A DNA stretch of 45,000 bases from Eimeria necatrix (GCF_000499385.1 NW_013652396.1:1-45000); one strand, 5' to 3'; shown: positions 22,615 to 34,754, numbered from the stretch's first letter. The notes: generated from the sequence alone by a model not told the origin. Numbers and translations are program-made.

Positions 22615-23794
22615 TCTGTTTGATGCTGTGTGCTGCTGCAGGCCTGCTGGGGGCCCTGCCCTACGTAGGCCTGGGCCTCTGCAGCCCTTTCGTGGGCCGC
22701 GGGCTCACCCGTTTTTCGCCCAAGTCCTTTTGCCTGCTGACGATGACAGTCAATTTGGGAGCCACGGTTATGTTCGGGGTGGCAGTGCACCGCTGGTGGG
22801 CCACTGACATCATTTTCTTTCTCCTCCTCCCCGTTTGCTGCTGCTAGTCGAGCCGCATCAGCTGGATTGCTGCTGCTGCTGCTGCTGTTGCTGCTAGTTG
22901 GGCCTGTAGAGGACTTCTAAGTTCGCGTCGAGAGCAGCAATTGCAACAAAGTTAATGGCCGCCGCCGTATGGGTCTGCTGCCCTACGCGAAGAACGCGTC
23001 TGATATTTTCTGTTTATGAGTGCATTTTTGTGCATTACAGAGTAGTATTGTGATTAGATTACAAAATGCATGCATTCGCATGCATTTCCAGGCGCTTTGA
23101 ATGTATAGATTTGGAAATGAACCCAACACAAATTATGTGCTGCAGTCACTTTTGTATGCTTTCAGGATGCTGTATGTTTCGCGTTTGCTGATGGGCCTCA
23201 CTCAAGCTGCCATCAGCATCTACACTCCTGTCTGGGTGGACCATTTCGCCCCTCCTTCTCAGCTCACCCTCTGGATGGGACTTGCTCAAGGAGGCGTCGT
23301 CATAGGCACCATGGTATGCTGCAGCTGCTGCTGCTGCTGTTGTTGGTAGTGCTGTTGCTGCGGGTGCGGATAAGGCTACTGATGCTGCTTCTGCTGCAGT
23401 TATTGCTTCTGTTGTGGGCATTACTGCTACTGAGGGCAGTGCTGCTGCTACTGCTGTGATAAGTGCTGTGGGTATTGCTGCTGCTGCTGTGGAGGCGGCT
23501 GCGGTGGAAACTGCTGTTGCGGATGGTATTGTTGCAGCTGCGAGTGGTGACTCTGTTGTTGATGCAGCTGCACTGCTTGCTGCCGTTGTTTTTGCTGCTG
23601 CTGCCGCTGCTGCTGCTGGGCTGCTCGGATAGCGATCATAGCTGCTGCTGTGGCTGTTATAGCTGCTGGGAGGATTTGCGCGATTTTTGCTGCCTGTTGG
23701 ATTTCCTGCATCTTCGGGGCAGCAGCAGCAACTCGCCGTTTGGGCCATAAACCCAGCGTGCGCTTCTATGCGTGCGTGCATACGCCTTCCTATC

Positions 23795-23831
<37 letters not shown>

Positions 23832-26800
23832 GGCTCAGTTGGGCTGCGTGACGGCAGGAGTGTTTGATGCTGCTGGGAAGTCAGGATTTGGGGGCCTCCA
23901 GTGGCGTCACGCCTTAGCCGTGCAGTTCGTCTGTCTGCTGCTGCTGCTTGTGGGCTGGGCCCTGACGCCGCGCCCGCTGCTGGAGTTTGACCTCACTGCA
24001 GCAGCAGCAGCAGAAGACACAGAGCTCGGCTCAGTGGCCTCTTCGAGGGAGGAGGAGGATGCAGACACGGAGACCGAAACAGAGACAGAAAAGGACAAGG
24101 AGGAGCTGCTGGGTTTAGCGTTTGATGCAGCAACACCAGAGGTGAAGGTAGGCCCTGAGGGGCCCCGATTGGGGGCCCCCCAGGGCCTACTCCCCTGCTG
24201 CCGAAAGCAGCAGGGGCCCCGCTCTCGGCGGTCGCAAAGTGCATCAGCAGCCCAGAGCCTCAGGAGCAGCGGGGGCGCCAGGAAGGCCGCAGGCTCACCT
24301 GGGGGCCCCCCGGCCTCCTCTAGTGCTGCTAGGGGCGTTGGGGATAAACAAGGAGAAAACAAAAATGCAGAGACTCAGGGGGCCCCTAGAGCTGCTGGAA
24401 AAGAAAAGAAGCAAATGCAAGCAGCCCATAGGCATTCAGGTGCGCCCCAGGGCTGGAAAGGACAGAGCTGTTGCATGCATCCCACAGCTGTGTGCCCATG
24501 CTTTCTTGCATGCATGCATGCGCACATCCATGCATGAATGAACAACTGCCTGCGTGTATGCACTGCAGCCTGCCTGCTTACAGTGTAAATGCATGCACGC
24601 ATGCATGCGTTTACACTGTGAGCGTGCTTACAGTGCATATTGGGGTGTACGCATGCATGCGCGTATTTGGATGTTGGTCCATGCACGCATGCATATGTGC
24701 ATGCATGCAAAAGCCAGCCCGGAGGGCAGCATGCGCCGTTGCAGTTTGCTACATGGACTTGGGCCCCAAGCTAAGCTGCCCATGACTAACGCTGCAGGTT
24801 TTGTCTGCGCTGCTGCAGATCTGCCGGAGTACCTAAAAGATCCTCTTTCGAACTTTCTGCCTCTGGACTTTTTCGCAACCAGCGCAGACCACCGCAGGGT
24901 GTCTCGACACCCCGGAGGGGGCCCCCTGCCCCGACGCCTCGAAGGCCGCCACAGCGCCTTCTGCGGCAGCGAGGCCTTCAGGTACACAGGAAGGGCATTT
25001 TCCCCGGGAAGTTGGGGCCCCCGGGGGTTGCCAGTGCAGGGGGGGCACTCAGGGCCCCTGGTGGGTCGGGCCCACTCGGCTGTGGACTCGCGGGAGGGCG
25101 AGCGGTGGGCGCCTTTGGCGGGTGCTTTTCGGCCGGAGTTCGCTGCTGCTGGAGCTGCAGCAGCAGCGCCTGTTGTGGGGGCTGCTGCGGCGGGCGCTGC
25201 TGCTGCGGGCAGCAGCGCCGCTGCTGGTGCGCCCGGCCCCGAAGGGTTGCAGACCTTTCAGTACCAAATGACTTTCCTAACCCCCCACCCAACTACTCTT
25301 GCTTTTGAGGCTCTTAATTGGGCCTCAGGCACACAAGACCCAATGGTTTTGGTGCAGAGAGACCCACGGCAGGCGCAGGCTGCAGAGGCTGCTGAGGGTT
25401 TGGGGCCCCCGCAGGGGCCCCCGCAGGGGCCCCCGCAGCAACGCAGAGATGGAGAGCATGACAGCAGGGTTGCGCCCGCCGACGCAGCACTGGCAGCTCA
25501 AGCAGATCCTGCAGGAAAGCCCCTCAAGGGGCCCCCAGAGGTGGACCTGGAGTTGAACTGCAGGGAAATGGCGCAGGCAGCAGCAGCAGAGAAGCAGCAA
25601 GTGGTATGGCAGCACACTGAAGCTTTTAGAGGCCTCCCAGTTAAGGGCCTGCAGACCCTGCAGTTTGAGGTCCTCGATTCGTTTATTTGGCTGAGATCAG
25701 CCTAGGGTTGCTGCTGGTGCCAAGCATGCTGCTGCTCATGCTGCTGCTGCTACTGTGCACAGGAGATGACAGCGACGTCCAGCCCGCGGAGCGAGGCCAA
25801 GACGTACGGGGTGGGGGACTCAGTGCGAATTTTGTTTTCGTAAGTTCTCTGTGTACATGCTTTGGTGAAGGGATGGACTTGTAGCACTGCTAACATGTAT
25901 CTTCTTCATCTTCCGTCATTTTGTCATTTCTTTCCCCTTTGAACAAATGCTATCTTCCACTGTCCGCCTGTGCTGCTCTTCGCATCACTTAAGAAAGAAG
26001 ACGGGAACAGACTTACATGCATTATGTAGATGTGCACGTACATGCGTGCTCGGTCAATGCAGATACTTCCCTCTATCAATGTACATTACATATAGATTTA
26101 TAATAAACATTTTGTTACATATACTTTCAACTATATGTAATGTATATTGATACAGGAAAGTATCTGCATTGTTAGATGCACAAAGCTGGGAGTGTCTGGT
26201 CTTTGTGCACTCACCTGCAGGAGCCCGCTGTACGTCTGCGTCACTTTTGCCCTTTGCGCTCTTTTCTTCGAAGTGACTGCAATTCAGTTTTGGTCCATTT
26301 CATACTTTCACGAGGTCCTACAGGTAATCAGTGAGACGAGAGCAGCAGCAGCAGCAGCAGTAGCAGTAGTAGTATCTGTAGTAGGGCTAGCACCAGCTGC
26401 AGCAGAAACAGTTGAGTGCTAGCAGCAACAGCCACAGACCCTGAAACACATTCACAGAGACGCGCACAAAGAGCGGCCAGTATCAGCGTCATATGTTCAC
26501 ATTGCAGGTACCATCAGCAGCAGAAGCAGCGCTACTTCTGTCTGTTTCGTAGCATCAGCAGCAACAGCAGCAGCACTGCTGCGTGTGCCTGGTTCTGTGC
26601 TGCAGTATCCCACAGCAACTGTGCTGGTGGCCTTCAATGCCACTGCTGCAACAGCTCCTATTTTGGGGGTCTTGGGCGGTGGCTGGTTCATAGATTTCGT
26701 GGGGGGCTACAAGGACGAGCGGGGAATGCGGCGCACGATGTCAGTGCTGCTGCTGTGGGCTGTGGGCTGTTTGCTGCTGGGCGTGGGGGCTGGCTGGTCC

Positions 26801-27062
26801 AACAACTTCTGGTTTATTGTTTTTTGCATGTGGTGCATTCTTTTTCTGGGTGGAGGCATTTTGCCCGCCGCCACGGGCATAGTGATCGCCTCAGTGCCAG
26901 TTGAAGTCCGAGCCTTCGGCAGCGGCTTCTGCATGATGATCTACAATGTCCTGGGGTATGTCTTGGGCACATTTCTGCCGGGCATTCTCATTGAGGCCGC
27001 CAGCCTTCTTTGGGGAATGAGGGTGAGTCCCGCCCGCTTGCTGCTGCTTTAGCTCTTGCTCC

Positions 27063-27095
<33 letters not shown>

Positions 27096-27934
27096 GAATT
27101 AGGCTCTTCCAGGGTCTTGCTACTGCTCCCAGTCTGGTTCCTGTTGCCTTCTTTGCTACTGGCAATCGTAGCCCTGCTGCTCCTGCTGCTGCTTTTGCTG
27201 TTCCTGCTCCTGCTGCTGCTTAAAAGCCCATGTAGTTGATTCTTTTCCTTCTGCTGCCCATCCTTCGTCTCCTGCGGATTTTTCTCCTTCTCGTGTTTTT
27301 TTTTCTTCTCCCGTTGGTGCTGCTGCTGCTGGTCTTGCTTTGCGCCCGTCTCTTATGCTTGTGCTGCTCCAGCTGCTGCTTCTTGCCGTTTCTGCGACTT
27401 CTGCTTCTGTTGCCTTTTCTGTCTCTGCTAGTGCTCCTTCTTCGCCTTGAGCATTTTTCTGTTTATGCTTCCACTTCTGCTTTGCTGCCCCTGTAGCTTC
27501 CATTGTTTCTGCTTCTGCATTTTTCTGCGGCCTCTGCTTTTGCTGCTTCTGCTGTTGTTTCTGCTACATCTGCTGTAGTTCTTGCTTTTCCTGCTGTTGC
27601 ACCTGTTGCTGCAGTGTCTGTGGTTCTCGTCATTTGCTTGCAATTTCGAAAGTTGAAGTAAACCCACACAGCCAAGACGATCCGGTAAAGACTCCTGTGT
27701 GTTTGGCGCTGCTGCTGTGGGTCTCAGGTAATTTACTTGTGGTCCATCAACGGCGTTATTGGCTTTGCATGCGCCCGCTGCTTCTTATGGCGCTTGAGAA
27801 TCGAACCGAAGTTCATTTCAGAAGTGCAGGGAGACCCTTGGGTCGAGCACTTGAAGGCAGACAGCCGGCAGGAAGCCAGCGGGGAAGCTGCTGCTAAAAG
27901 CAGATACCGAAGCAGCCAGCTGGGGAACAGCTAG
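20707..27934 (+). CDS. Major facilitator superfamily transporter with giant central loop (9 exons)
   Basis: Inferred exons are 20707-21820, 22642-22795, 23166-23313, 23839-24439, 24819-25669 (alternative donor at 25604), 25763-25839, 26221-26323, 26606-27022 and 27728-27934. All are phase-consistent, giving about 1223 aa. A Gly/Pro/Ala-rich cytosolic N-terminus of about 330 residues precedes TM1 (VFVLFFLVEVFINFDAGVVP). TM2-TM5 follow, with SRLLMGLTQAAISIYTPVW and the adjoining GLAQGGVVIG, then TM6 in exon 4. A poorly conserved loop of roughly 400 residues separates the halves, then TM7-TM12 follow with a motif-A-like GGYKDERGMRRT. The pattern recalls Spinster-like MFS carriers, but the substrate is unknown. 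Introns 1 and 3 end in long CTG-rich tracts that act as the polypyrimidine region. The start is uncertain because the frame is open upstream to 20101. Most of the loop is encoded by GGGGCCCC-rich DNA. Confidence 0.9.
24470..24712 (+). repeat. GCATGC-rich region in transporter intron 4
   Basis: More than a dozen overlapping GCATGC/ATGCATGC palindromes, mostly as tgcatgcatgc. The region includes a near-perfect 38-nt palindrome at 24581-24618. It is open in some frames but lies between exons 4 and 5. Confidence 0.85.
24581..24618 (+). other. 38-nt near-perfect palindrome (intronic hairpin)
   Basis: The outer nine bases CAGTGTAAA pair exactly with TTTACACTG. After one T-G position, GCATGCA pairs with TGCATGC. 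Only the innermost C/A pair is unpaired around the central GC. Confidence 0.85.
26055..26171 (+). other. 41-bp inverted repeat with 35-nt loop in transporter intron 6
   Basis: The arms 26055-26095 and 26131-26171 are reverse complementary at 38 of 41 positions. The 35-nt loop is AT-rich. The element lies fully inside the intron between 25839 and 26221, ending 49 nt before the acceptor. There is no clear target-site duplication and no coding capacity. It could be a small foldback or MITE-like element, or a structured intronic RNA. Confidence 0.9.
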
Positions 27935-29242
27935 CGGACATCTAGTGGACTTTTTGTTTAGTGGCTGGCACAGCGGCGTCTAATTGCCTCAGTTGGCGGC
28001 TAGCTGGTGGCGAGCTGTGGGCAAACTGGTGGCAAGCTGGGAACCGATGCGGACACGGCTAGCTGGTGGCTAGCTGTGGGCAAACTGGTGGCTAGCTGGG
28101 ACCCGATGCAGACAGAGGCAGCTCTACGGCTACCTTTTGGTGTCTTTTTGCATGCATTTGTCTTGCTGCACATTCGTGCCCATGAGTCGTCGCCCGCAGC
28201 AGAAGTTTGACAACAATTGTGCCTGGCTGATGAGGCATGCGGACGGGCCGGAGTTGCAGTTCACAGGACAAAGTGCAGCTGCTGCAGCAGCTGCTGCAGC
28301 AGCTGCTGCAGGTGCAGCTATTGGTGCTTTTTCATTTGTTACTGAGGCTCTGCTGGGGCTCTTTAGCCCCCGCTTCTCAAATAGACTAAATTGCTATTCG
28401 CAGGGACCCCATTTTGCCCTTAGTATTGAGGGGCAGCGGCGGCAGCGCAGCGGCAGTGGCAGCGGCAGCGCAGAACCAGGCAGCAGTTTGCTGCTGTCTG
28501 CTGCTGCTGCAGCTGCCTCCAAGCAGTGTTTTTATTTCGTCTTCTTCGCGGACTTTTTTTGGCCAAGTAGTAGAGTGGAGTAGTTAAGGCTTAACTTGGT
28601 GCACATGATGATACGCATGTGTACAGTTTAAACTGAATTCAACTTTTACTGCTTCAAGTAACGCATCAGGCTGGCAAACTGACAAGCGCATGCTTCTCTT
28701 GAATAGAAACGAATAGCTGTGCTACTCGCTTTTGCCACAAAGGCGGTAGGACGGGATACAGTTCTAGTTGAAAATTTGAAGTTTAGTAGAGTGCCACTCG
28801 TTGTACAGCTTTCCTGGCCAGCCTCTGAGTATCATTTTGCTTTACCATGACTGCTTTCGGCTGATGTAAATGGTGCAGTTTCCACTGAGGCCACTCCGTG
28901 TTAATGTAGCACTTCTGTTGACTGTGTTCCATTCGAGGATCGCTTCCAATCTGCACGTTGAAAAAGTTGAAGAAAGCACTGGCAAAAGAAATCTAGCACG
29001 AACAAGACGGGAGATAATGCGTTTCAGCCGTGCTGAGATATATTGAGAGTGAACTGATGGAAAACGTTCTTATAGTTATTCACTCCTATTCAGTAAAATA
29101 GGATTTGCTGGACTCTGAGGCCGCAGGACACCCGACTGCAAGTTGAATGGGCTGAGGTGTACGCAGCTGAAAAAAGGATGAACAGCAGCCGCAGGGAACA
29201 CTTTGCCTACCCTCTATGCTTAATTATATTTAGACCGATTAA
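27935..29242. other. Intergenic region
   Basis: GCTAGC-type DNA starts at the transporter's stop codon. It contains a 59-bp direct duplication at about 27996-28115 with gcaaactggtggc at 28021 and 28080. 28276-28320 is a GCAGCT-rich block. 28570-29240 is ordinary AT-richer sequence with no supported gene and probably contains the promoter of the following gene. Confidence 0.6.
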
Positions 29243-31089
29243 ATGAAAGGCACATTCACTGCACTGCTAGCAGGGACCTCGGTGCTTGCAATTCGCAGAG
29301 TATGCGGACTGAAAGTGCATCTGGCTCCCAACGGTAACCCACTGCTTCACTGCCTGCAGCATACTAAACTACAGAAAGAGTTTTTCTTGCACCATTCCAG
29401 GGCCCCTGGGGGCCCCTAGCCCAGGGAGCATCAGGGTGACTTCGGAGGAACCTGCAGCATATCGACCTGGGGGCACAAGAACCATTCCTAATGCCCTGGG
29501 TCCTGAGTATGGTGGTGGCCGACCGTGGCCATACTCAGGCCCTGATATCACGGAACTTCCAGTGGAGGAGAAAGAAGCTGTTTCTGAGGCTGCTGCTCTC
29601 TCTGGGGCGGTGAGAAGGGCTCATATTGCTGTAGCTGTGTAGATCATGAGCAACTGCTGCTGCTGGTGCTGCAGGCACAGCCAATGGCGCTTCCGCAACC
29701 AGCAGCTCCGCTTCCTGGTTTCTCGAAGCTGAACTTCGTAAGTAAATATTGGCTTGGGAAAAGAAACGCGTAGATGATTTAACTGCAGCCTTTGCCGCCA
29801 TGGCTGAGTCAACTGATCAACACAGCAGCAGGAATAGCCTCTTTCATGAATGGACTAGGTGAGCATAATTTAACTTTAAAGAACAATTAACAACATTAGT
29901 ATCTGTTTTTCTGCACATGCAGGAGTTCCGGGAGCCCCTGATGTGACAACATGTATGTTTTGTTTGCTGCTGCGGCTCCAAGCCCGAAAGTTGAATTTGG
30001 ACTCAGGCAGTTCTTCGCCAACTTTGAAAGAGTTGATGGTTTGCGTCGAATCAGGCAAGCAAACTCTGGTTTATTTGTTGAATTTTAATTAATTTCATCT
30101 TTTTTCACGTTTTTCTTCTCCAAAAACAGCCGTGAACGAAGGAAAGCAGCTTTTTCAAACAGGTGCCAGTTCACGTTTCAGCTGCAACATGAATTGCCGA
30201 GTGACTGCGCCTTCAGCTCAAGAGATAGCCGTGCTGAACACGCGCGTGATGTCGGGGGGCAGGTAATAAAATGTCAAATCAGAATTCATGTTTTTCTTTC
30301 AACTCCAGCTTCCCTGCAGGCCGGCCGACGCGGCTCTGGCAAGGCTCAAGACCCTTTCGTCTCGGCCTTTTGCGAAGGACCTGATGAAAGCTCTCGGTAG
30401 ACTAGCGATGCTGCTGCTGCTGCTGCTGCTGTTTCTGCAGCAGCTACTTGTTTCGTTTCAGTTGCTGCATGCGTAAACTTCCCCTCAGGCACTACGCTGA
30501 TGTGCACGTGAGTGGCTGCTGCTGCACTCCAGGCCAGCCAAGGGCTGTTTGCAGGTTTTGTTATTTCTTTCTGTACAGGATGCTCATGCAGAAGGAAATG
30601 ACCCCTGACAGGTCTGCCCACAATGCCTTCATTCTTTTCTTTTTTGAATAAACTTTTCTTTTATTAATGGCTGCGAAACGCCACAGGCAGCGGTGGCAAG
30701 CCGGCTCCATCGTAACCACTGTGACAGATCTTCCCGTCGCCAGCGATGTCACTGACACCAAGTCCGGCGGCTTTGGCCACGTGAACGGTATGGCCCTTAA
30801 GCTCTTTAATCCAATTTGCCGTTTCAGCTAATTCCGGCTTTCCTGCTTCCTCAGTGGTTTTGCCGCGGCCCTCCCGCGTGCATCGCAGCGACAGAATTAT
30901 CGAGCAGCTCAACAAAGGAATGGTAAGCAACTCGTCCCCGCCCGAAAAGTATAAAAAGCTTTCTCAAAATTACCATTTCAATTCACATTCTTATGTTCAC
31001 TTCGTCTCCAGGATCCAGCAGAAACACTCTACGGCGGACTCGGCGTGGAGGGCAGAACTGACCTTCGCTTTCCACTCTCTGCTGTATAG
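29243..31089 (+). CDS. Unrecognised 357-aa protein with hydrophobic N-terminus (12 exons)
   Basis: Inferred exons are 29243-29333, 29401-29609, 29675-29737, 29789-29858, 29923-30054, 30130-30262, 30320-30396, 30489-30507, 30579-30611, 30687-30787, 30855-30922 and 31012-31089, all phase-consistent. The first exon starts MKGTFTALLAGTSVLAI, a candidate signal peptide. A Pro/Gly-rich region follows, then a segment with paired cysteines (TTCMFC, FSCNMNC), then a conserved-looking C-terminus with SDRIIEQLNKGMDPAETLYG. Exon 8 is only 19 nt. Intron 5 uses a GC donor (30055). Across exons 5-6 a second frame is also open and its exon 6 also splices cleanly into exon 7; I chose the frame that continues in phase from exon 4. 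I do not recognise the family. A secreted or organellar coccidian protein is plausible but unproven. Confidence 0.7.
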
Positions 31090-31677
31090 GCTCTCAGAAG
31101 AGCTAACTTGCAAAAGGGGCCCTAAGACACTCACTTGGAATTATATACCTTCTGAGCCCCTCATAATTTCCCCAGCTGCTGTTGTGTTGCGCTTGGTTCC
31201 GTGCTGCTTACACTTATGGCTTTCAAAAGCTAAAAAGGAATTATCGTTTTTCTGCTGCTATTTTAGATTGCAATTAGACTGGCTATCCCGAAAGCCAGCT
31301 GGCCGGGTGGCTGGCCGCGCCGTTGATGCTCTTTCCAGACGTTCAAGTCTGCAGATCTTAGCACTACCAAATCAAAGAAGTCACGTTGGCAACCCCTGCG
31401 CCTCTCAGCCCACCGCCTGCGTCTCCCACAGGAGATCCCGCGAGCTGCAGCAGCAGCAGCAGCAGCAGCAATGCCGAAAACAATTCATAGCTGCAGCACC
31501 CGTTTAGCTTGGCCTCGCACAGGCCGAGGCTTGGCCACAGCAACAATGATGCTGCATATGCACCCTAAAGCTGCAGATTCCCTAGAGCTGCGCATAGACC
31601 TAACAGTATACACACGAAGCCCTAGGGCTGAACAACAACCTCGTGAAGACAAACTTCGCAGCGGCTTTGCCGCAGCA
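31090..31677. other. Convergent 3' intergenic region
   Basis: It lies between a plus-strand gene ending at 31089 and the minus-strand ApiAP2 gene ending at 31678. A short (CAG)n tract sits at 31448-31470. No gene is supported; it should hold both 3' UTRs. Confidence 0.6.
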
Positions 31678-32922
31678 TCAAAACGTTGGCTGAGCGAAGA
31701 AAGCTTGCTGCTGCTGCTGCTGCTCGTCAGCCACTGCGCCTTGTGCGCCAGCACTCACTGCAGCAGCAGCGCTGAGCTGGGAAAAAGGATCTGCAGCTGG
31801 AGGTAGGCGCTGTTGCTGCAGCTGCTGCGTTTGCAACTGTTGTGGCTGCATCAGTTGCTGCTGCTGAAGCAGCTGCTGCTGCTGGATGAATTGCTGCTGC
31901 TGCATCAGCTGCTGCTGTAGCACCCTTTGTTGAAGCAGCCGTTGCTGCAGCACCCGCTGCTGCAGCAGGTCCTGTTCATTCATAATCCCCTGTTGCTGCA
32001 GCAGGTCTTGGCTCGGTGGTGGCGCATGCTGCGGTATTCCCTGTTGCTGCTGCTGCAGCAGCTCTGCTCTGTGCTGCAGTGCGTGGTAGTGCTGCTGCTG
32101 GTTCAGCAGCTGCAGCTGCTGCTCCATGCGCAGCTGCTGCTGCGACAACTCGTCAAAGTCCGCCCGGGCGGACTCTATCTCCCGCAGCTGCTCCGGTGTC
32201 ACTGGCTGTTCCGGCATAGAAACCAATCTCCTGTACATGCTTTGCCTGCAGAGAGCGACTTCAGGTAGCTGCCGCTGGATCTCATCCATTTGCTGCAGCA
32301 TCTCTAGGTGCTGCGCGCAGCAGTAGGGTTTCTGCTGCTGCTGCTGCTGCGGGGGCGGGGGCGGGGCCTGCAGCTGCTCCGGCACCAGCAGCGCCGAAAG
32401 CTGCTGCACCTGCACAGCAGCAGTGTGGTTGTTGCCGCACAAGCCACCCGCGATTCCCAGAGCCCCGGCCTGCTGCTGCTGCTGCTGCTGGTGCTGCGTC
32501 TCTGCTGCCGCCAGAGCGCCCGATGCTGCAAGGCCTGCTGCTGCTGCAGAGCATTGAAACGCTGCTGTTGCTGCTGCTGCTGCTGCGGCCGCTTCCTGGT
32601 TAGCGGAAGACTGAGACGGGTCCATGGATTTCGCCGCCTCTCCCAGCACGTCTACCACCGCCGGGGTGCTGGCTGCTGCAGCAACTGCCGCAGCAGCAGC
32701 AGCAGCAGCAGCAGCTGACTCGGCGCCCTGAAGCGACCCGGGCGAGGCGCAGCCCCTCTTCTGATCAAGACCCTCATACACAGCACTGTCGCTGCGGGGC
32801 CTCCTGCCTTTAGAGCTGAGGGGGCCCCCCCCGGGGGCCCCTACAAGGGCACTGGGGTTTCGGCGTCTTTTTCTTGCTTTCGCTCTACCGTCTTCGTCTG
32901 CTGCAACAGCAGCGGCAGCAGG

Positions 32923-32955
<33 letters not shown>

Positions 32956-32985
32956 GTAGTCCCCGCCGTATGCCACATCACTAAC

Positions 32986-33018
<33 letters not shown>

Positions 33019-34715
33019 GAGCGCACCTAAACCCGAGGGGTCCAGCTGAGGCAGTCCTTCAGCGGCGCCACTCGGCGCGGGCTTGATCAGTTGTTGTTGC
33101 TGCTGCTGCTGCTGCAGGTCCGCCTGTTGCGAGTGCAGCTCATGTTTGGGGGGGCATCCGTTTGCGGCCTCGAATGCGGACGGATCTTCCAGCTTCGGCT
33201 CCTGCTGCTGCTGCTGCTGCTGCTGCGCCAAAGCCACCTCGGGGCTGGCCTCCGAAACCCCCACTGGTACCTGCTGGGACTCCTCCTCGTGCTCCCCCGC
33301 GCCACGCCCAAGACCCATTCGCACTTCCTTTTCGTCATCGCCGTCCATCTCCAGCCGCGCCTCTATGGCGGCGCTGCGAGCTGCTGCTGCGCCCCCGGGG
33401 GTTTCTTCTACGGGGAAGGCTTTGGTCACCAGCTGGCCTGTGGGTGCAGCGCAGCGCAGCTCACTGACACGGGAAATACAGCCAAGGCAGAGCGAGTGCT
33501 GCAGAGGCTGCTGCCGCAGCAGCAGACACGGCGGCGGCAATGCTGTGGCGGGACACATTGGAGCAGCAGCAGAAGACAAACAGTGAAAAACAAATCTGGA
33601 GACAGGCAAAAACACGAGAAATATGCCCTTCTCGTCTCACCAGTCACCGGGTCGTGAGCCGCCGCCACCCAGGCGTTCGCCTCCGCGTCGAAGTAAACAG
33701 CAGGAGGCACTGAACAAGGCATAATGGGAAACAATTCGCTCAAAAACTGACAGCAGCAGCAGCATGTGCTGCAGCAACAACGGCGGGAGCAGCAGCAACA
33801 GCGCCACTGGAGCAGCAGCAACGGCAGCAGCGCAGCAAAGCAGCAGCTCACTGCAGGGCGATACGTCCCAGTGCCCCTGGTGCAGCTTTTTCATTTCTTC
33901 TTCCAGCTCGAGCCTGGCCTCTATTGCCTTCCTCTTGGCGCCTTTCCAGCCGTAAACAGAAACCCGAAAGTAGCGGTTTATTTGGCTCTTGGTGCTCCGG
34001 TTCTTTATGTACGCCAGCCACGCGTTGCCAGTGCGAGAAAACGAAACGCCCAGAATGCCTGAACCTCAGCAAGCAGCAAAAAAATCCCTCCCCATTAGCA
34101 CAGAAGCTGCAGGCTGCATGCATCTGCACCAGTTCAATTTGCAACGATTCAGATTCCCCCGTTGCGCGGATTTAGAAACTGCATGCAGTTCGTACTAAAT
34201 AAAAATCCGAATATATTCATATTCTGGAGTGCATGCAACCAATAGGCCAGTAAGGAAATGCATTCTGTGAGGGATATGAACTTGAGTTACAGATGAGGTG
34301 AGCCCACAGTCTGCATCCTCCATGTAGTGCAGCAGCAGCGCAGCAGCAAGAGCAGCAGCAAGAGAAGCACAAGCCGCCACAGCAGTGAGGCAGCGGGTGA
34401 GTAGGACAAACAGCAGAAAGCAGCAAAAGACAACAGCAGCAACACAGGAAGCCAAAAAGACACAGCGGGCGTCTTTGTTCGAGTTCAAGGATCTGCGGCA
34501 GTGCCACCGATGCACCCATGCATGTAATGATATATAAATTATTTAATACAAATGCAGCACATTTATATTATTGCACATTTGATAAAACAGATAATATTCA
34601 AAGACAGCTTCCAGCCCGTGACTCTGCTGCAACGTCTCACCGTTCCTGTGGCTGCTGCCCCGGCCGTTGACTCGAGGGGGCCCCATGGCCTGCTGCTCGG
34701 CCTTGACGCCGCCGC

Positions 34716-34754
<39 letters not shown>

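Noticed and set aside
22422..22847. Long Leu/Cys-rich open frames over CTG tracts (also at 21803-22261 and 23463-23750)
   Set aside because: They lie in transporter introns apart from exon 2, and are produced by CTG repeats that stay open in all frames.
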